Positions 15,475 to 22,933 are shown, counted from the stretch's first letter. The stretch is DNA of 35,785 bases from Rhizobium ecuadorense (GCF_001187535.1 NZ_LFIO01001412.1:1-35785), one strand, 5' to 3'. A program made the numbers and translations. Notes: generated by a model not told the origin, from the sequence alone.

Positions 15475-15613
15475 CCCGGCGAATGCCGGCAGGACTACAG
15501 GGAAAGAGCGGCCCATCGGATTTCCGGCGGGCAGGTCGGGTGTTCAAGTCATCCCGTGTTTCCGAAAGGAGCATGTAGCTCAGTAAACCGTCCTGCCCAA
15601 TCTCGTCGCCGGG
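15475..15613 (+). ncRNA. Y RNA 4, permuted tRNA-like with worn D-arm
   Basis: The terminal stem is CCCGGCGA (15475-15482) with TCGCCGGG (15606-15613), 8 of 8 pairs. The Ro-site bases are GGCGAATG, ACTACAG (15494-15500) and CTCG. An anticodon-stem equivalent GGGCAGG (15529-15535) with CCTGCCC (15592-15598) is perfect. The T-arm is GGGTG-TTCAAGT-CATCC (15538-15554). The acceptor-like hairpin CGTGTTTCC-GAAA-GGAGCATG (15555-15575) has 8 pairs, one bulge and a GNRA tetraloop. The D-arm keeps TAGCTCAG but lacks the GAGC partner strand, so this arm is degraded. Confidence 0.87.
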
Positions 15614-15628
15614 ACGATGGTAAGGCCC

Positions 15629-15723
15629 TGGGCGAATGCCGCCGGTGACTACAGGGGCCGCATCGCGCCACGATCGTGGAATGCGTGCGGCGAGATAGGA
15701 TCTCGGGCAATGCTCGTCGCCCA
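15629..15723 (+). ncRNA. Y RNA 5, without tRNA-like domain (YrlB-like)
   Basis: The terminal stem is TGGGCGA (15629-15635) with TCGCCCA (15717-15723), 7 of 7 pairs. The same Ro-site bases are present: GGCGAATG, ACTACAG (15648-15654) and CTCG (15713-15716). The interior has no T-loop or D-loop sequence. Instead it has a hairpin around the palindrome CCACGATCGTGG (15668-15679) and a second hairpin CGAGAT-AGG-ATCTCG. It is the shortest unit, at about 95 bases. Salmonella also pairs a tRNA-like YrlA with a non-tRNA-like YrlB, which supports a separate role. It ends 53 bases before the rtcB start. Confidence 0.8.
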
Positions 15724-15776
15724 AGTGGTGTGAAGAGACGCAACTGAACAGAAGGACTGCAGACGCAGAAAAGACA

Positions 15777-17195
15777 ATGATAGCGGTAATGAGCGGACAG
15801 GATTTGATCGATGCCGGCATGAGCCAGGGGAAGTGGTTTCGCCCGGCTCTCGACGCGGCCAACGCGGTTTTGAGCAAGGGTGGCTCGGTGACCGATGCGC
15901 TGGAGGCGGCAAGGACCTTCCAGCCCGGGCCGACGCTCGCCTTGAAGGCTGACAACGATATCGAGATCTATTCCAACATCCGCGCCGAGAACGCCTTCGA
16001 GCAGGACAATGTCGAGAAGGTCAATGCGACGATGCGGGCGCTGGTGCGCACGCCGGTCGTCCGGGCGGCTGCGATCATGCCGGACGCCTGCCCGGCGGGT
16101 CCGGTCGGAACGATCCCGGTCGGCGGCGTCGTCGCGTCCGAAGCGATCCATCCCGGCATGCATTCGGCCGATATCTGCTGCTCCATGGCGATTTCGATCT
16201 TTCCGAGCGTGGATCCGAAGTCGCTCCTGGATGCCGTGCACGCCGTGACGCATTTCGGTCCCGGCGGCCGGCCCCGCGGCGCGCAGATCAAGCCTTCCGA
16301 AGCGACGCTTTCGGCCTTCGAGCAGAATCCCTATCTGCGCGATGGTGCACTGAGCGCCGGTATCGAGCATTTCGCCACCCAGGGCGACGGCAATCATTTC
16401 GCCTATGTCGGAACGATGAAGTCGACCGGTGAAACCGCGCTTGTGACCCACCACGGCTCGCGAGCACCGGGCGCCCGCCTCTACGACAGGGGCATGAAGG
16501 TCGCCGACCGGTTTCGGGAGCGCATTTCGCCCGAGACGCATCGGGAAAATGCCTGGATTCCGGCGGATACCGAGGAAGGTGACCTTTACTGGTCGGCGCT
16601 GCAGACGATCCGCCAGTGGACGAAAGAGAACCACTATGTCCTTCACGACATGGCGGCGGAAAAACTCTCGGCCAAGGTCGCGGACCGCTTCTGGAACGAG
16701 CATAATTTCGTCTTCCGGAAGTCGGACGGGCTATTCTACCACGGAAAGGGTGCCACCCCTGCCTTCGACAACTGGGCGCATGACGCGACCGATCTGACCA
16801 TCATACCGCTCAATATGGTGGAACCGATCCTGATCGTTCGCGGCTCGAACGCTGCCCATGGCCTCGGCTTCTCGCCGCATGGCGCTGGCCGCAACTTTTC
16901 GCGCAGCGCGCATATGAGGCAACTGTCTGCGGAGTATGGGGCGGATTCGCGCGGTCTGAGCCCGAACAACATCGCGGCTATTCTGGAGAAGGAAACAAGC
17001 GGTCTCGACGCGCGGTTCTTCTCTGGTTTCGCCGATGTGTCGGAACTGCCGAGTGCCTACAAGAGCGCTGCGAACGTGCGGGCGCAGATCGAGCACTACG
17101 GTCTCGCCGAAGTGGTCGACGAGGTGATCCCCTACGGGAGCATCATGGCCGGCGACTGGCAGCAGAATGCGCCCTGGCGTAAAAAGCGCCGGTAA
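15777..17195 (+). CDS. rtcB: RNA ligase RtcB
   Basis: This 472-residue ligase joins RNA 2',3'-cyclic- or 3'-phosphate ends to 5'-hydroxyl ends using GTP and Mn2+. The RtcB signature residues are visible: SADICCSM (130-137) with the metal Asp and Cys, GDGNHF (203-208), HHGSR (225-229), and HGAGR (368-372), whose His is the guanylylated residue. It belongs to a longer, divergent RtcB branch than the 408-residue E. coli enzyme. The start may instead be the ATG at 15789. It follows Y RNA 5 on the same strand, presumably on the same sigma-54 transcript. No rtcA (cyclase) is next to it. Confidence 0.93.
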   Translation: MIAVMSGQDLIDAGMSQGKWFRPALDAANAVLSKGGSVTDALEAARTFQPGPTLALKADNDIEIYSNIRAENAFEQDNVEKVNATMRALVRTPVVRAAAIMPDACPAGPVGTIPVGGVVASEAIHPGMHSADICCSMAISIFPSVDPKSLLDAVHAVTHFGPGGRPRGAQIKPSEATLSAFEQNPYLRDGALSAGIEHFATQGDGNHFAYVGTMKSTGETALVTHHGSRAPGARLYDRGMKVADRFRERISPETHRENAWIPADTEEGDLYWSALQTIRQWTKENHYVLHDMAAEKLSAKVADRFWNEHNFVFRKSDGLFYHGKGATPAFDNWAHDATDLTIIPLNMVEPILIVRGSNAAHGLGFSPHGAGRNFSRSAHMRQLSAEYGADSRGLSPNNIAAILEKETSGLDARFFSGFADVSELPSAYKSAANVRAQIEHYGLAEVVDEVIPYGSIMAGDWQQNAPWRKKRR

Positions 17196-17200
17196 ACACC

Positions 17201-17230
17201 GAGGGAAGGCAACCAAGCTTGCCTTCCCTC
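17201..17230 (+). terminator. Strong hairpin terminator after rtcB
   Basis: GAGGGAAGGCAA (17201-17212) pairs perfectly over 12 bp with TTGCCTTCCCTC (17219-17230) around CCAAGC, six bases after the rtcB stop. There is no long T-run, but position and strength fit a transcription end. The convergent cpaF gene ends 40 bases further on, so it may serve both strands. Confidence 0.65.
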
Positions 17231-17270
17231 CCCTCGAAGGCACCAGCTTCCCAGCGTCCGCCAACAGCTT

Positions 17271-18419
17271 TCAAGCCGTTGCCCGCCCGACGGGATCGGC
17301 CTTCATCCATTCGGAGCGCTCGGCGCCTTGCAACTCTTCGATCGCATCAGGGGCGAAGCTCGGCACGACGCCGGTCCACAGCAATGCGCCATCGGAATTG
17401 GAATGGCCGTCGCCTTCGAGCTTGTAGATGCTCTCGACAATATATTGGCCGTCCTCGTTCAGGCCCTTGATCTCGGAGATCTCGATCACCCGGCGTCTGC
17501 CGGTGCGTTTGAAGCGGGCGATCTGCACGACGACGTCGACCGCCGAGGCGATCTGGGCGCGCAGCGGCCGCAGCGGCATGTCGATATCCGACATCAGCGC
17601 CAGCGTTTCCAGCCGGTGCAGGGCGTCGTAGGGTGTGTTGGCATGCACCGTCGACAGGCTGCCGCTATGGCCGGAGGTCATCGCCTGGATCATATCGAGC
17701 GCTTCGCCGCCGCGGCACTCGCCGACGATGATGCGGTCGGGGCGCATGCGCAGCGACGAGCGGAACAGGTCGCGGATGCTGGCGCCGCCGCGGCCGAAGC
17801 GGTCGGGCTTGGTCACTTCGAGATAGACGACATGCTCCTTGCGGATCTGCAGTTCCGAGGTGTCCTCGATGACGATGATGCGTTCGTGGTCGGCAAAGGC
17901 TTCCGACAGGGCGTTCAGCATCGTCGTCTTGCCGGTGCCGGTGCCGCCTGAAATGATGACGTTCTTCTGCAGCCCGACGGCCGCCTGCAGCAGCGACAGT
18001 GACGCCTCGGTCAGGCTGCCCTGGGTGACGAGATCGCGGATGCTGCGATGTTCTTTCAGGAACCGGCGGATGGAGATGCAGAGGCCGGTGCGGGCGGCGG
18101 GCGGCTGGATCATCTGCACACGCGAGCCATCCGGCAGGCGGGCTTCGACGCTCGGCTCCTCCGGCGTCAGCCGTTTGCCGGAGAATTGCGCGATGCTGCG
18201 CGCGGCCGATTCCAGATCTTCGCGGCTGGCAAACCGCGTGTCGGCGCGTTCGAGCTTGCCGCGCCTTTCGACGAAGATATCGGATGTCCCGTTGATCAGG
18301 ATTTCGGAAACGCTCGGATCCTCGAGCAGGAAGCGGATCGGCCCCAGGAGTTTGTCCAGCGCCCGGGTCAGGACCTGGAAGGTCGCCTGTTCGGCGGCGT
18401 CGTCGGAAACGGCCTTCAT
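17271..18419 (-). CDS. cpaF: CpaF/TadA-family secretion ATPase (stand-alone copy)
   Basis: This 382-residue hexameric ATPase of the type II/IV secretion superfamily has DPSVSEILINGTSDIFVERRG in the N-terminal domain and RLPDGSRVQMIQPPAA as linker. Walker A is GGTGTGKTT near residue 158, the Asp box is IVIEDTSELQI, Walker B is RMRPDRIIVGECRGGEA, and the His box is GHSGSLSTVHANTP. It would power assembly of a Tad-like pilus or related export machine. The start at 18419 is chosen because it overlaps the stop of an upstream 43-codon gene as TGATG; longer readings would swallow that gene. It lies opposite a complete tad operon that has its own CpaF. Confidence 0.9.
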   Translation of the reverse strand: MKAVSDDAAEQATFQVLTRALDKLLGPIRFLLEDPSVSEILINGTSDIFVERRGKLERADTRFASREDLESAARSIAQFSGKRLTPEEPSVEARLPDGSRVQMIQPPAARTGLCISIRRFLKEHRSIRDLVTQGSLTEASLSLLQAAVGLQKNVIISGGTGTGKTTMLNALSEAFADHERIIVIEDTSELQIRKEHVVYLEVTKPDRFGRGGASIRDLFRSSLRMRPDRIIVGECRGGEALDMIQAMTSGHSGSLSTVHANTPYDALHRLETLALMSDIDMPLRPLRAQIASAVDVVVQIARFKRTGRRRVIEISEIKGLNEDGQYIVESIYKLEGDGHSNSDGALLWTGVVPSFAPDAIEELQGAERSEWMKADPVGRATA

Positions 18420-18550
18420 CAGAGCGGCATCCCCACCAGAACCGTGCTCATGCCGAACAATGTCGCCATCATCTGAACCGCGGTCGGAAAGAACATCATC
18501 AGCGGAATGAGGACCAGTGCAAGTATCAGGATGCTGCTCATCGTTTCCAT
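18419..18550 (-). CDS. 43-residue hydrophobic membrane peptide coupled to cpaF
   Basis: The peptide starts METMSSILILALVLIPLMMF and ends GMSTVLVGMPL, and is almost entirely hydrophobic with one or two membrane spans. GGAGAG sits 7 bases upstream of the ATG at 18550. Its stop overlaps the cpaF start (TGATG), a classical coupling arrangement. Both signs argue for a real gene missed by length filters. I do not recognise a family. A partner or membrane anchor for the adjacent ATPase, or a very small pilin-like subunit, are guesses. Confidence 0.6.
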   Translation of the reverse strand: METMSSILILALVLIPLMMFFPTAVQMMATLFGMSTVLVGMPL

Positions 18551-19059
18551 GGTTTTCTCTCCGGAACGACTGAAGGGCCAAGCCCAATCTGTCGGATAAG
18601 CTTAATCCAGATCGTCAAGCAACGCCATGGTCGCGTCCCCGCGCAGGCGGCGGATCTCGTGCTTCTGTTCCATCTATTCTATCGCCTTGAAAGAATTGAC
18701 CAATTATGGGGCAGTGAACGACAGCTCGCAATTCCCGCGAGGAACGCGTTCCAAAGGGTAAAACTATAGCATGTTCAGGTGGTTAGTTAAGAATTTCAGC
18801 CGTCAACTGCGTTTCATCATGAGACGCCTCCAAGGCAATTGGAACCCTCCGTTCCGTTTGCTTGACGGAGGGCTGGCCTTGGGCGCACTCTTGGGTCTTA
18901 ATGGTGTTGCTCAACAAGCGTTGGCCGCCGGGGAAGAAAAGCTGAAGCAGAACATATCATTGGAACGAGCAACGTGCTGGTTCGGATCGATACCGTATGC
19001 TTGGTAATCTTCTCTCAGGTCTTCGATCCGAAACAAACCTAGGAACGAGGAATACGCAG
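18551..19059. promoter_or_regulatory. Divergent spacer upstream of cpaF and of the tad operon
   Basis: About 500 bases separate the leftward peptide-cpaF pair from the rightward tad operon and must hold both promoters. A possible 78-codon reading frame at 18771-19007 (+) and a 23-codon frame at 18602-18673 (-, MEQKHEIRRLRGDATMALLD) are seen, but neither has convincing support. No clear operator was found. Confidence 0.35.
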
Positions 19060-19263
19060 ATGTTTGGAAAACTCAAGACTCTCGCAATTGCACTTCACCA
19101 GGACGAACGCGGCGACATGGCCCAGATCGTCCTTGCCGTCGCCCTGATCGTCATTCCGCTGATGCTGCTCCTGCTCGCATTCGGCAAACAGATCGGCGAA
19201 TGGTTCAACGAAAAGAACACGGCGCTCTCGGATGCCGAGAGAATTCCCGAGCCGGGTCAATAA
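19060..19263 (+). CDS. Small pilin-like membrane protein of the tad locus
   Basis: This 67-residue protein has a charged leader (KTLAIALHQDERGD) before one long hydrophobic segment (MAQIVLAVALIVIPLMLLLL), then a short polar tail. That is the layout of a Flp/Tad prepilin, and the next gene is a prepilin peptidase. The possible cleavage is after the Gly of RGD. Unlike typical Flp pilins there is no Glu-Tyr pair after the cleavage point, so it is atypical. The start at 19060 follows GAGGAA; an upstream ATG at 18997 would add an unlikely 21 residues. Confidence 0.65.
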   Translation: MFGKLKTLAIALHQDERGDMAQIVLAVALIVIPLMLLLLAFGKQIGEWFNEKNTALSDAERIPEPGQ

Positions 19264-19277
19264 GCGGGTCCCGTGTC

Positions 19278-19841
19278 ATGGATATGACCTACGATCTGAC
19301 CCTGATGCCTGCAGCGGCGGCTCTTGCCGTCGCCTGCGCCACGACCGCGGCGGTGCTCGATCACCGCCAGGGTCACATCCCGAACGCCGTGACCTATCCC
19401 TGCCTGCTTGCCGGTTTCATGCTGGCGGCAGTCAACGGTGGTCTGGCAGGGATCGGCCTTGCCTTTGCCGGCCTCCTTGCGGCCGGCATGATCTTCATCA
19501 TCGCCTTCGCAGCCGGAAGCTGCGGCGGCGGCGATGTCAAGCTGATGGCGGCGCTCGGCGCCATTCTCGGCCTCTGGCCCGCCATCGACGTGACGCTCGC
19601 ATCGCTGATGGTCGGCGGTGTGATCGCCGTTTTCTCGATGGCGCTGCGCGTTCAGTGGAGCGTACTGGCCCGGAACGTCGGATTGTTTGCCCTGCTGCTG
19701 CCTGCCGGTTTCCGCGATGCCGCCTCGGTGCTGAAGCCGCGCGAGACACATCATACCGTCCGCTTCGGCGTTGCCGCCGCTCTCGGACTTCTCTGGTGCC
19801 TGTTCATGCCCGATTTCACCCCTCTTTCACTCGTGAGGTAA
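19278..19841 (+). CDS. cpaA: Prepilin peptidase, TadV/CpaA-like (A24 family)
   Basis: This 187-residue integral membrane aspartic protease would cleave the pilin and pseudopilin leaders at the inner face of the inner membrane. The first catalytic Asp is in LDHRQGHIPNAVTYP (near residue 29) and the second in the GxGD-type motif GGGDVKLMAALGA (near residue 80). About six hydrophobic segments surround them. The start MDMTYDL is taken at 19278, after a GTG-rich stretch and 15 bases after the pilin stop. It lies in the tad operon directly behind its likely substrate. Confidence 0.87.
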   Translation: MDMTYDLTLMPAAAALAVACATTAAVLDHRQGHIPNAVTYPCLLAGFMLAAVNGGLAGIGLAFAGLLAAGMIFIIAFAAGSCGGGDVKLMAALGAILGLWPAIDVTLASLMVGGVIAVFSMALRVQWSVLARNVGLFALLLPAGFRDAASVLKPRETHHTVRFGVAAALGLLWCLFMPDFTPLSLVR

Positions 19842-19846
19842 CGGCA

Positions 19847-20644
19847 ATGCGCGCTGAACTCGAACGCCCCCTCTTCGACGGTGCCTTCTGGAGTTCGATC
19901 CTGCACTCACGGACCTTCTGGATCCCTGAGGATCACGGCGCGCTCTTCGGCACCTTTGCGATCGCGATGATTTTGCTTGCCTCGATGCTGCTGTTGCCGC
20001 GGCTTTCCGCCCGCCGGCGCCGGATATCGGAGCTGCATGGCGATATCTCCGGCAGCACGACGATGATGGATTTCGTGCTCGTCACGCCGGTCTTCGTCTT
20101 CTTCATGTTCGTGGTCTTCCAGTTCGCAATCCTGGCGAAAAATCACCTCTTCACCCATTATGCCGCCTATGCGGCGGCCCGCAGCGCTCGCGTCTATTTC
20201 TGCCCGGCCCTGCCGATCACCATCCGCAGCTTCATCGACGCCAAGACCTGCGATGACGATGCCGCTCCCGGGAAAGCCGATCTTGCCGCCCGCCTGGCGC
20301 TGATCCCGGCCGCCCCCTACGACCAGCTGAAATGCGTCGGCGCCTGCCAGCCGCCGGAAGAGGCGCTGAAGGCCCTTGCCGATGCTTCCGGTCTTTCGAA
20401 GAACTGGCGGGCGATGCGCAACCAGGCCCGCTACATGTTCGACCCGCAGAACGTAACCGTCACCGTCGACCGCGCGCCGATGGCGCTCTATGCCGCCATC
20501 AATCGCTCGCCGCATGTGCCGGTGACCGCCAAGGTCGAAGCGCGCTTCCTGCTGCTCGAATATGCCGGCTGGGTCTTTGCCCGCGGCCAGAGGAAAGACG
20601 GCCGCTACTACACGATCTCGAAGGCGGAGGTGAACCTGCTATGA
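19847..20644 (+). CDS. TadE/TadG-like pseudopilin protein
   Basis: The protein has 265 residues. After 30 residues there is a hydrophobic segment (GTFAIAMILLASMLLLP). A TadE-like unit near 70-110 follows (GSTTMMDFVLVTPVFVFFMF), then a helix with YAAYAAARSARVYF, as in minor pseudopilins. The C-terminal part is extracytoplasmic. It probably nucleates or tips the pilus. The start is 5 bases after the cpaA stop. The stop overlaps the next start as ATGA, so the genes are coupled. Confidence 0.75.
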   Translation: MRAELERPLFDGAFWSSILHSRTFWIPEDHGALFGTFAIAMILLASMLLLPRLSARRRRISELHGDISGSTTMMDFVLVTPVFVFFMFVVFQFAILAKNHLFTHYAAYAAARSARVYFCPALPITIRSFIDAKTCDDDAAPGKADLAARLALIPAAPYDQLKCVGACQPPEEALKALADASGLSKNWRAMRNQARYMFDPQNVTVTVDRAPMALYAAINRSPHVPVTAKVEARFLLLEYAGWVFARGQRKDGRYYTISKAEVNLL

Positions 20645-22281
20645 CACCGACCCTCATCAAACGCCTGCACCGCGACGAACGCGGCTTCCTGTCGCCGATC
20701 ATTCTCTACATGACGATCGCGCTCGCCCTGATGATCGTCTGGATCCTGAATACCGGACAGATGATCTACGACAAGCAGCGCACGCAGGACACGGCCGACG
20801 CCGCCGCGCTCGTCCATGCCGACTGGGAAGCGCGCTATCTCAACATCATGGCGATGAACAATGTCGCCTCCTCGCAGGCAACCGTCGTCATGGCGACCTC
20901 GGTCGCCTTCCAGCTCACCACGGCGGAACTGGCCCTGCGCTCGACCGCCATTCTCGCGAAACTTGCCGAATACTCCTTCACCGAGGGCTTCGGACCGGCA
21001 TCCCTGCTGCCGCCGATGCCGCCGATGCCCTATTGCCCGGGCTGGCAGAAGGTTCCGATCGTCGGCGGCATCATCTACGGCGCCTGCCTGGCGTTCCAGG
21101 GGTTCCGGGCGACGGAAGCCACCATTGCGATTGCCTACACGGTAAAAGCACAGCTCGATTACGATCCCTGGGGCCTGATCGTGAAGTCCAGCGACATCAT
21201 CGACGGCATGAACGATCTCAACGACTACCTCGTCGAAAGCTTTCCGCAGCGGGTCGGCAACGAAGCCCTGCATCTGGTGCGCATGAACAAGTCGGACCAT
21301 GTCGTCTTCCATCCGCCGTGCCAATCCTGCAACGACGCCGGAGAAGGTGCCGGCGGCAACCTGCCGGTCGATCGCGACGGCATCAATCCCGCTGCGGCCT
21401 ATGCCGAAATGTGCCTGGCGATGAGCCGGGGCACGGAGGGACAGGACCCGTTCCTGATGCGCGGCGAGTTTGCCAATCGCGGCTTCCCCAACGGCAAGGG
21501 TCCGTTGACGGCCGGCGGCGTCGACGGCAGCCATATCCGCGACTTCGTCAACCACGAAAGCGGCATCGACGATGCGCTGGTGAACTTCTACATCTTCTAT
21601 GAAGCCTTCGGCCCGGCCTATCTGAGCAAGATCCCGTTCAAGGCGATCATCGAGCAATATGCCGATCTGAGCTGGTGGGAGGAACTCACGCTCGATGCCA
21701 GCTTCTTCGTTGCAGAGGAGTTCTTCGGCCTCGAATTCGGCGTCGTGAACCCTTTCCAGCTGCCGATCGACGTGCCGCCGCGCTATTCCGATAAGCAGAC
21801 GAAGGACGAGAACGATTTCACCCGCAAGTTCGACATGATCTGGAACCAGGTCTGCGGCCCGGCCGGCGGCGCGATCTCGGTGGCAGGTGCTCCCCTGCCC
21901 GTGATCTCCTTCCCGAAGCCCTACTGGCTGAAGGGGCGCATCCCCTTCAACTTTACGCCCTTCGGCGGTGAGCAGCTCGACGACTATCAGACGCTGGCGA
22001 TCGTTTCTCGCGCGCCGCGGGCTAGGCTGCAGATCCGCATCTTCAAGGACAAGACGCCCTCCGCCTATGCTTTGGCGCAGAGCTGGGTCCATAATTACAC
22101 GGCCTTCGATCTCTACACGCAGGACTGGCTGGCATCGCTGGCGCCGGCCACGCTCGCCGACGATACCGGCGAGGTTTCGAACACCATCAAGCAGAGCCCG
22201 GCCGCCGACAGTTTCACCGGCCTGACCCGCGTCTTCGACCAGGGAGGAGCCAATGCCTGGGCTGCCGTCAACACACACTGA
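20641..22281 (+). CDS. TadG-like pseudopilin with large exported domain
   Basis: This 546-residue protein begins with a charged leader (KRLHRDERGF), then one membrane span (LSPIILYMTIALALMIVWIL), then DKQRTQDTADAAALVHADW. The last motif is the typical Tad-like N-terminal signature of TadG proteins, in which many Ala follow the span. About 450 residues should lie outside the membrane; they contain paired cysteines (PPCQSC, CLAMS, CGPAGG) that could form disulfides. I see no enzymatic motif. It overlaps the previous gene by 4 bases and the next by 29. Confidence 0.75.
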   Translation: MTPTLIKRLHRDERGFLSPIILYMTIALALMIVWILNTGQMIYDKQRTQDTADAAALVHADWEARYLNIMAMNNVASSQATVVMATSVAFQLTTAELALRSTAILAKLAEYSFTEGFGPASLLPPMPPMPYCPGWQKVPIVGGIIYGACLAFQGFRATEATIAIAYTVKAQLDYDPWGLIVKSSDIIDGMNDLNDYLVESFPQRVGNEALHLVRMNKSDHVVFHPPCQSCNDAGEGAGGNLPVDRDGINPAAAYAEMCLAMSRGTEGQDPFLMRGEFANRGFPNGKGPLTAGGVDGSHIRDFVNHESGIDDALVNFYIFYEAFGPAYLSKIPFKAIIEQYADLSWWEELTLDASFFVAEEFFGLEFGVVNPFQLPIDVPPRYSDKQTKDENDFTRKFDMIWNQVCGPAGGAISVAGAPLPVISFPKPYWLKGRIPFNFTPFGGEQLDDYQTLAIVSRAPRARLQIRIFKDKTPSAYALAQSWVHNYTAFDLYTQDWLASLAPATLADDTGEVSNTIKQSPAADSFTGLTRVFDQGGANAWAAVNTH

Positions 22282-22933
22282 GACGACCGGCGGCGCTCCG
22301 GCCGGCGGCCTTCTGATGCGGCTGCACCGCGACAGGCGCGGCCTGGCCTCGATCGAATTCGTGCTCGCCGCACCGGTCATCCTGCTGATCGTGATCTTCA
22401 TGATCCATGCCAACCGGATTTCCACCAAGAAGGTCGGGACCATGCTGGCCATGCGCAACGCCGCCTTCGCCGAGGCGAACGGGCTCGACTGCACGTCGGA
22501 TTTCTCGAATGTCTTCCCGCTCCCGGCCTTGCCGGCGCTGCCCGGGCGCGATGCCATGAGCTGTTCGCGCACGCCCTCGCACGAAGGCGGCGGCGAGCCG
22601 CAGCGCACCTTCGTCTGGGACGACGTCCAGAACACGCTGAAGAGCGATGGCCGCGATTTCGGCGATATGGTCGGCGACCTCGCCAATGAAAAGCCGCAAC
22701 TGGTGACCGCGACGGCCGACCGGGTCTACAAGTTCCGCGATTCCGACGATCTCGATACGATCAGGAGCATCCGCTGGAAGGACGCCTTCACGGTCGATGA
22801 TGCAACGCTGTTTGCCTCGCACAACAACGACACCACGCGCCGCGGCTACGATCCGACGCTGCGCCGGGAAATCCGCGATGTGGCCGACGATTCCGGCGAC
22901 TTGTTCGACGGCGTCTTTCCGGGAGCGAAATAA
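22253..22933 (+). CDS. TadE-like pseudopilin
   Basis: This 226-residue protein has the TadE signature: RLHRDRRGLASIEFVLAAP, with Glu at the +5-like position, then an unbroken hydrophobic stretch (VILLIVIFMI), and a soluble C-terminal domain of about 165 residues. It is likely processed by the CpaA peptidase after the Gly. The start at 22253 is supported by GGGAGGAG and lies inside the end of the previous gene by 29 bases; an internal ATG at 22316 would give a shorter leader. Confidence 0.75.
   Translation: MPGLPSTHTETTGGAPAGGLLMRLHRDRRGLASIEFVLAAPVILLIVIFMIHANRISTKKVGTMLAMRNAAFAEANGLDCTSDFSNVFPLPALPALPGRDAMSCSRTPSHEGGGEPQRTFVWDDVQNTLKSDGRDFGDMVGDLANEKPQLVTATADRVYKFRDSDDLDTIRSIRWKDAFTVDDATLFASHNNDTTRRGYDPTLRREIRDVADDSGDLFDGVFPGAK

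Noticed and set aside
15050..15723. CRISPR-like or simple repeat array
   Set aside because: Unit lengths range from 95 to 139 bases, only short motifs are constant, and the rest is structured RNA with compensating changes.
14930..15955. Reading frames across the rsr-rtcB gap on both strands
   Set aside because: They run through T-arm, D-arm and Ro-stem sequences, have no good ribosome binding sites, and look like chance frames in GC-rich RNA genes.
18420..18587. Longer N-terminus for the leftward cpaF
   Set aside because: The extra 56 residues are read out of frame through the 43-codon membrane peptide gene, which has its own ribosome binding site and a TGATG junction.
18771..19007. A 78-codon frame upstream of the tad operon (MFRWLVKNFSRQLRFIM...)
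   Set aside because: It has poor start-site spacing, overlaps the leader region of the pilin-like gene and gives no recognisable protein. Kept only as a remark in the spacer entry.
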